The position numbers and the translations under genes are program-made. From UMGS1491 sp944380925 (GTDB lineage Bacteria > Bacillota > Clostridia > Oscillospirales > Acutalibacteraceae), in assembly GCA_944380925.1 (NCBI GenBank), contig CALWJD010000005.1, positions 52,116-116,115 on the forward strand: a DNA stretch of 64,000 nt. Direction: 5' to 3'. Shown piece by piece: positions 60,647-64,000 of this stretch; the first letter of the stretch is position 1, and the number at the start of each line of letters is the position of its first letter. The notes beneath the pieces were generated by a model. It was given only the letters and a program-made list of their open reading frames with translations, made no database searches and was not told the origin of the DNA.

Positions 60647-61360
60647 GTGTCGGGACATTCCAAATGGAACAATATAAAGAGAAAAAAAGAAAAAACTGAT
60701 GCACAAAAAGCTAAAATTTTTACGAAAGTAGGCAGAGAATTAGCGGTAGCTGCAAAAGAAGGCGGAGCGGATCCAAGCGTTAACTTTAAGCTAAGAGATG
60801 CAATAGCCAAAGCAAAGGCTAACAACGTTCCGAATGATAACATTGAAAGAATAATCAAAAAAGCAGTTGGCGGAGACGGCAATGACTTTGAAGATATTAC
60901 ATACGAGGGCTATGGGCCTAACGGAGTTGCCATAATAGTTGAAACCTTGACGGATAACCGCAACAGAACGGCAGGAAATATCAGACATTACTTTAGCAAA
61001 TACGGCGGAAATTTAGGTTCTACCGGTTGTGTTTCGTTTATGTTCAAAGAAAAGGGCATAATAGTAATAGATTCCGAAGATGTAGATTATTCTGTTTTGG
61101 AAGAAGACGTGATAGAAGCGGGTGCTTTGGACATAATAAAAGAGGAAGATTGTTTTATAATTTATACAGATAAAGAAGATTACGAAAGTGTTTATGAGTA
61201 TCTTGAGGGTAAAGGCTATAAATTTATATCTTCGGAGATTGGAATGGTCCCTGATAATTACGTAACTCTTTCTGACGAAGAAGCAGAAAAAGTGAACGTT
61301 CTTTTAGATATTTTGGAAGAAGACGAAGATATAAAGAACGTTTGGCATAACCTTAAATAA
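60647..61360 (+). CDS. yebC: YebC/PmpR (TACO1) family protein
   Basis: This 237-residue protein starts at a GTG with GAGGTG upstream. The opening SGHSKWNNIKRKKEKTDAQK and the stretch NVPNDNIERIIKKAVGG are family hallmarks, with the C-terminal IVETLTDNRNRTAGNIRHYF and KGIIVIDSEDVD. Members are DNA- or ribosome-associated; recent work links YebC to translation of difficult proline stretches, earlier work to transcription control. It is followed by polA after 24 bases. Confidence 0.95.
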   Translation: MSGHSKWNNIKRKKEKTDAQKAKIFTKVGRELAVAAKEGGADPSVNFKLRDAIAKAKANNVPNDNIERIIKKAVGGDGNDFEDITYEGYGPNGVAIIVETLTDNRNRTAGNIRHYFSKYGGNLGSTGCVSFMFKEKGIIVIDSEDVDYSVLEEDVIEAGALDIIKEEDCFIIYTDKEDYESVYEYLEGKGYKFISSEIGMVPDNYVTLSDEEAEKVNVLLDILEEDEDIKNVWHNLK

Positions 61361-61384
61361 TAACAACTAAATGGAGAATGTGAT

Positions 61385-63976
61385 TTGAAATATTTGGTTT
61401 TAGATGGAAACAGTATATTAAATCGTGCTTTTTACGGAATTAAAATGCTTTCGAATAAAAAAGGGCAGATGACCAACGCAATATACGGCTTTTTATCAAC
61501 ACTGCAAAAACTTTTAGGAGAAGTAAACCCCACGGCAATTGCCGTGGCTTTTGATTTGCCCAAACCTACTTTTAGAAATAAAATTTACGATAAATATAAA
61601 GCAAACCGCAAAAAAATGCCGGAAGAACTAGCTTCTCAAGTGCCGATTTTAAAAGAACTTTTAATTTCTTTGGGGTATAAGCTTGTTTTTCTGGAAGGGT
61701 ACGAAGCTGACGATATTTTAGGTACGTTTGCCAAATACTGTGAAAACAAAAACTATGAATGCGTTTTGGCAACGGGAGATAGAGATAGTTTGCAATTGGT
61801 TTCAAAGAATGTAACTGTTCGAATAGCTTCCACAAAATTCGGAAAAGCGGAATCTACTTTTTACGATGAAGAAAAGGTAAAGGAAGTTTACGGTGTTTCT
61901 CCCCTTAAATTAATTGACGTCAAAGCGCTCCAAGGCGATTCTTCGGATAACATTCCGGGGGTAAAAGGAGTGGGCGAAAAAACTGCACGTGAGCTTATTG
62001 CGAAGTTTGGAAGTATTAAAAATATTTATGAAAATTTAGAAAATTTGGATATCAAAGAAAGCGTAAAAAACAAGCTTTCAAGTGATAAATCCTCGGCTTT
62101 TATGAGTTATGAACTCGGAAAAATAAATAAAGAAGTGCCGATTAAAATTGACGATGCCGATTACTTCCCAAAGAAGATAGATTATCAAAAAGCTAAAGAA
62201 ATAATGACCGAACTTGAATTTTTTTCGTTTATGGAAAAAATGAATTTAAATTCGGCAGAAAACGAAAACAAAGCAGAAAAAGAAAAAATAAAAGTTCATT
62301 TTAACGAAGATATCTCTGAAGTTTTAAACGCTTTAAAAAGCGAAAAGAGCGTTGCAATTGACGTACAAGAAGAAAATTTATCAGTTAAAAACGTATTTTT
62401 GCTTTTCGGTGACGAAATCCATGTTTTAAGCGGAAATAACGATATTTTCAAAAGCTTTTTTGCAGAATTTTTAAATTTAAAAGGTACCCAGAAAATAATT
62501 TATGATTTAAAAAGGTTTTCAAAAATAATTTGGAATTTGGGGTTAGATATCAAAAATAATTTTTTTGATGTTATGCTCGCTTCCTATATTTTGGATCCTT
62601 CGGCTAAAAGTTACGATATAAACACCATCGCAAGTGAGTATAAAATCAGCCCTTGCGAATTTTTGGATATGAGCGTTTCTCCTGAGCATTTAAACAAAGT
62701 TTTTGTTTGCCATAAACTTGCGCCTAAACTTCAAGAAAAATTAAAAGAGGTAAATGAAACGGAACTTCTAACCCGCATAGAGCAGCCTTTGGCGATTGTT
62801 CTTGGCGATATGGAGCAAACAGGTTTTCCGCTTGATAAATCGGGGCTTGAAAGTTACGGAAAAGAGCTTGGCAAAAAAATAGAAGAAATTCAAAAAGAAA
62901 TCTATAACTTGGCAGGATTTGAATTTAATATCAATTCGCCTAAGCAACTGGGCAACGTTCTTTTTGAAAAATTAGGCCTTCCAAAAGGTAAAAAAGGTAA
63001 AACAGGGTACTCAACAAGCGCCGCAACTCTTGAAAAGCTTAAGGGTTACCACGAAATTATAGACATGATTTTAAACTACCGTACCTTAGCAAAGCTAAAA
63101 TCAACATATTGTGACGGTATGGCAAAATTGGTTACCGGAAACGGAAGAATTCATTCGTCTTTTAATCAAACCGAAACAAGAACCGGCAGAATTAGTTCAA
63201 CCGAGCCGAATTTACAAAACATACCTGTAAGAACGGAAATCGGCAGAGAGCTAAGAAAGTTCTTTAAAGCGCAAGAAGGATATACTTTAATAGATGCCGA
63301 CTATTCCCAAATAGAACTTCGTGTTCTTGCGCATCTTTCGGGCGATGAAAGTATGGTAAAAGCTTTTAAAAATGATGAAGACATACATGCGATTACGGCC
63401 TCCCAAATATTTAACGTTTCAAGAGAAATGGTAACCCCAAAAATGCGCTCGGCGGCAAAGACCGTAAATTTTGGGATTATCTATGGTATGGGTGCGTTTT
63501 CTTTGGCGCAAGATTTGAAAATCAGCCGTTTTGAAGCGCAGAATTATATAAATAAATATTTAGAGCATTATAGCGGAATAGATATTTATATGAATAAGGT
63601 TATAAAAATGGCAAAAGAAAAAGGCTTTTCGGAAACCATGTTTCATAGGCGCAGATACGTTCCTGAGCTTGCGTCAACGAATCATAATTTGCGCGCGTTT
63701 GGTGAAAGAGTTGCAAGAAATACCCCTATCCAAGGCAGTGCCGCCGATATTATAAAAATTGCTATGATTAACACCTATAACGCTTTAAAACTTAAAAATT
63801 TAAAATCAAAACTTATTTTGCAGGTGCACGATGAACTTATTATCGAAGCGCCGAACGAAGAAGCAAAAGAAGTAGAAAATCTTTTAAAACAAGAAATGGA
63901 AAACGCAGCAAAGCTTCTTGTTCCGCTTAAAGTTCATATAGCTTCGGGAAAGACGTGGTTTGATGCAAAAGATTAA
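61385..63976 (+). CDS. polA: DNA polymerase I
   Basis: This 863-residue enzyme starts at TTG 61385 after GGAGAATG. The 5'-nuclease domain is at about 1-290 (LEGYEADDILGTFAKYC, TGDRDSLQLV, LQGDSSDNIPGVKGVGEKTA). The 3'-5' exonuclease fold at about 300-470 lacks the DxE pair (VAIDVQEENLS), as in many Gram-positives, so it should not proofread. The polymerase domain has motif A DADYSQIELRVLAHLSGD, motif B RSAAKTVNFGIIYGMG and motif C QVHDELIIEAP. It removes RNA primers and fills gaps. Confidence 0.97.
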   Translation: MKYLVLDGNSILNRAFYGIKMLSNKKGQMTNAIYGFLSTLQKLLGEVNPTAIAVAFDLPKPTFRNKIYDKYKANRKKMPEELASQVPILKELLISLGYKLVFLEGYEADDILGTFAKYCENKNYECVLATGDRDSLQLVSKNVTVRIASTKFGKAESTFYDEEKVKEVYGVSPLKLIDVKALQGDSSDNIPGVKGVGEKTARELIAKFGSIKNIYENLENLDIKESVKNKLSSDKSSAFMSYELGKINKEVPIKIDDADYFPKKIDYQKAKEIMTELEFFSFMEKMNLNSAENENKAEKEKIKVHFNEDISEVLNALKSEKSVAIDVQEENLSVKNVFLLFGDEIHVLSGNNDIFKSFFAEFLNLKGTQKIIYDLKRFSKIIWNLGLDIKNNFFDVMLASYILDPSAKSYDINTIASEYKISPCEFLDMSVSPEHLNKVFVCHKLAPKLQEKLKEVNETELLTRIEQPLAIVLGDMEQTGFPLDKSGLESYGKELGKKIEEIQKEIYNLAGFEFNINSPKQLGNVLFEKLGLPKGKKGKTGYSTSAATLEKLKGYHEIIDMILNYRTLAKLKSTYCDGMAKLVTGNGRIHSSFNQTETRTGRISSTEPNLQNIPVRTEIGRELRKFFKAQEGYTLIDADYSQIELRVLAHLSGDESMVKAFKNDEDIHAITASQIFNVSREMVTPKMRSAAKTVNFGIIYGMGAFSLAQDLKISRFEAQNYINKYLEHYSGIDIYMNKVIKMAKEKGFSETMFHRRRYVPELASTNHNLRAFGERVARNTPIQGSAADIIKIAMINTYNALKLKNLKSKLILQVHDELIIEAPNEEAKEVENLLKQEMENAAKLLVPLKVHIASGKTWFDAKD

Positions 63977-64000
63977 ACTAAACCCTTTTGAGGGGCACGA
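63963..64000 (+). CDS. start of a following gene (cut by window edge)
   Basis: An ATG at 63963 inside the end of polA opens a frame (MQKIKLNPFEGH) that reaches the window edge. A coupled overlap of this kind is common after polA, but only 12 codons are visible, so neither the start nor the identity can be confirmed. Confidence 0.35.
   Translation, partial: MQKIKLNPFEGH

Overview
The window is about 64 kb of an AT-rich Bacillota (Firmicutes) chromosome, probably class Clostridia and close to Oscillospirales/Ruminococcaceae. The evidence is the gene order dnaA-dnaN-S4-recF-remB-gyrB-gyrA facing rpmH-rnpA-yidD-yidC-jag-mnmE-mnmG-rsmG-parA-parB, a GyrB with the PLWGKMLNVEKAR variant I associate with Ruminococcaceae, a BofC-like protein, a DUF421/DUF4363 pair and the standard genetic code. 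Secreted ankyrin proteins, a BspA-type LRR protein, a MORN protein, a secreted GT8 glycosyltransferase and remnants of duplicated or toxin genes suggest a host-associated lifestyle, possibly a symbiont of a eukaryote. That lifestyle is inference only. tRNAs with C34 anticodons (CGT, CGC, CAG) argue against extreme genome reduction.

Layout. 1-7.9 kb: signalling and envelope genes (MORN protein, a membrane protein with a degenerate cyclase domain, a divergent pseudokinase-LysM protein), an orphan Nif11-type RiPP precursor and a three-gene small-protein operon. 8.1-18.8 kb (minus): dnaA, then dnaN, S4 protein, recF, remB, two zinc-ribbon membrane proteins, gyrB, a YcxB-like protein and gyrA, closed by a terminator. 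The replication origin lies around dnaA; a DnaA-trio-like element sits in the dnaA-dnaN spacer. 19.0-19.9 kb: an LRR gene with its own promoter and terminator lies between dnaA and rpmH. 20-32 kb (plus): rpmH through rsmG, two perfect parS sites, parA, parB, a VanZ-like protein, serS and guaB.

32-37.6 kb is an accessory island: two secreted ankyrin-repeat paralogues, fba, several orphan genes and tRNA-Thr and tRNA-Ala. 37.6-52.9 kb returns to core functions: folC, tmcAL, a class B PBP, mltG, fau, GNAT and DUF2156 proteins, tmk, thyX, BofC-like, DUF421/DUF4363 and a three-gene polysaccharide cluster (sugar transferase, DegT aminotransferase, Wzy-like ligase). 53-60.4 kb is a second accessory island next to tRNA-Ala and tRNA-Leu: a GHSRGG hydrolase, frameshifted and eroded genes, a putative immunity protein, a large secreted orphan protein between 191-bp direct repeats, a secreted GT8 and a secreted amidase. 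yebC and polA close the window.

The most unusual signal is that two unrelated secreted-protein genes (32.06 and 35.72 kb) carry the same start, ATG followed by eight A, which puts the start out of frame with the rest. Removing one A restores a complete signal peptide in both. This could be transcriptional slippage, phase variation or a systematic sequencing error.
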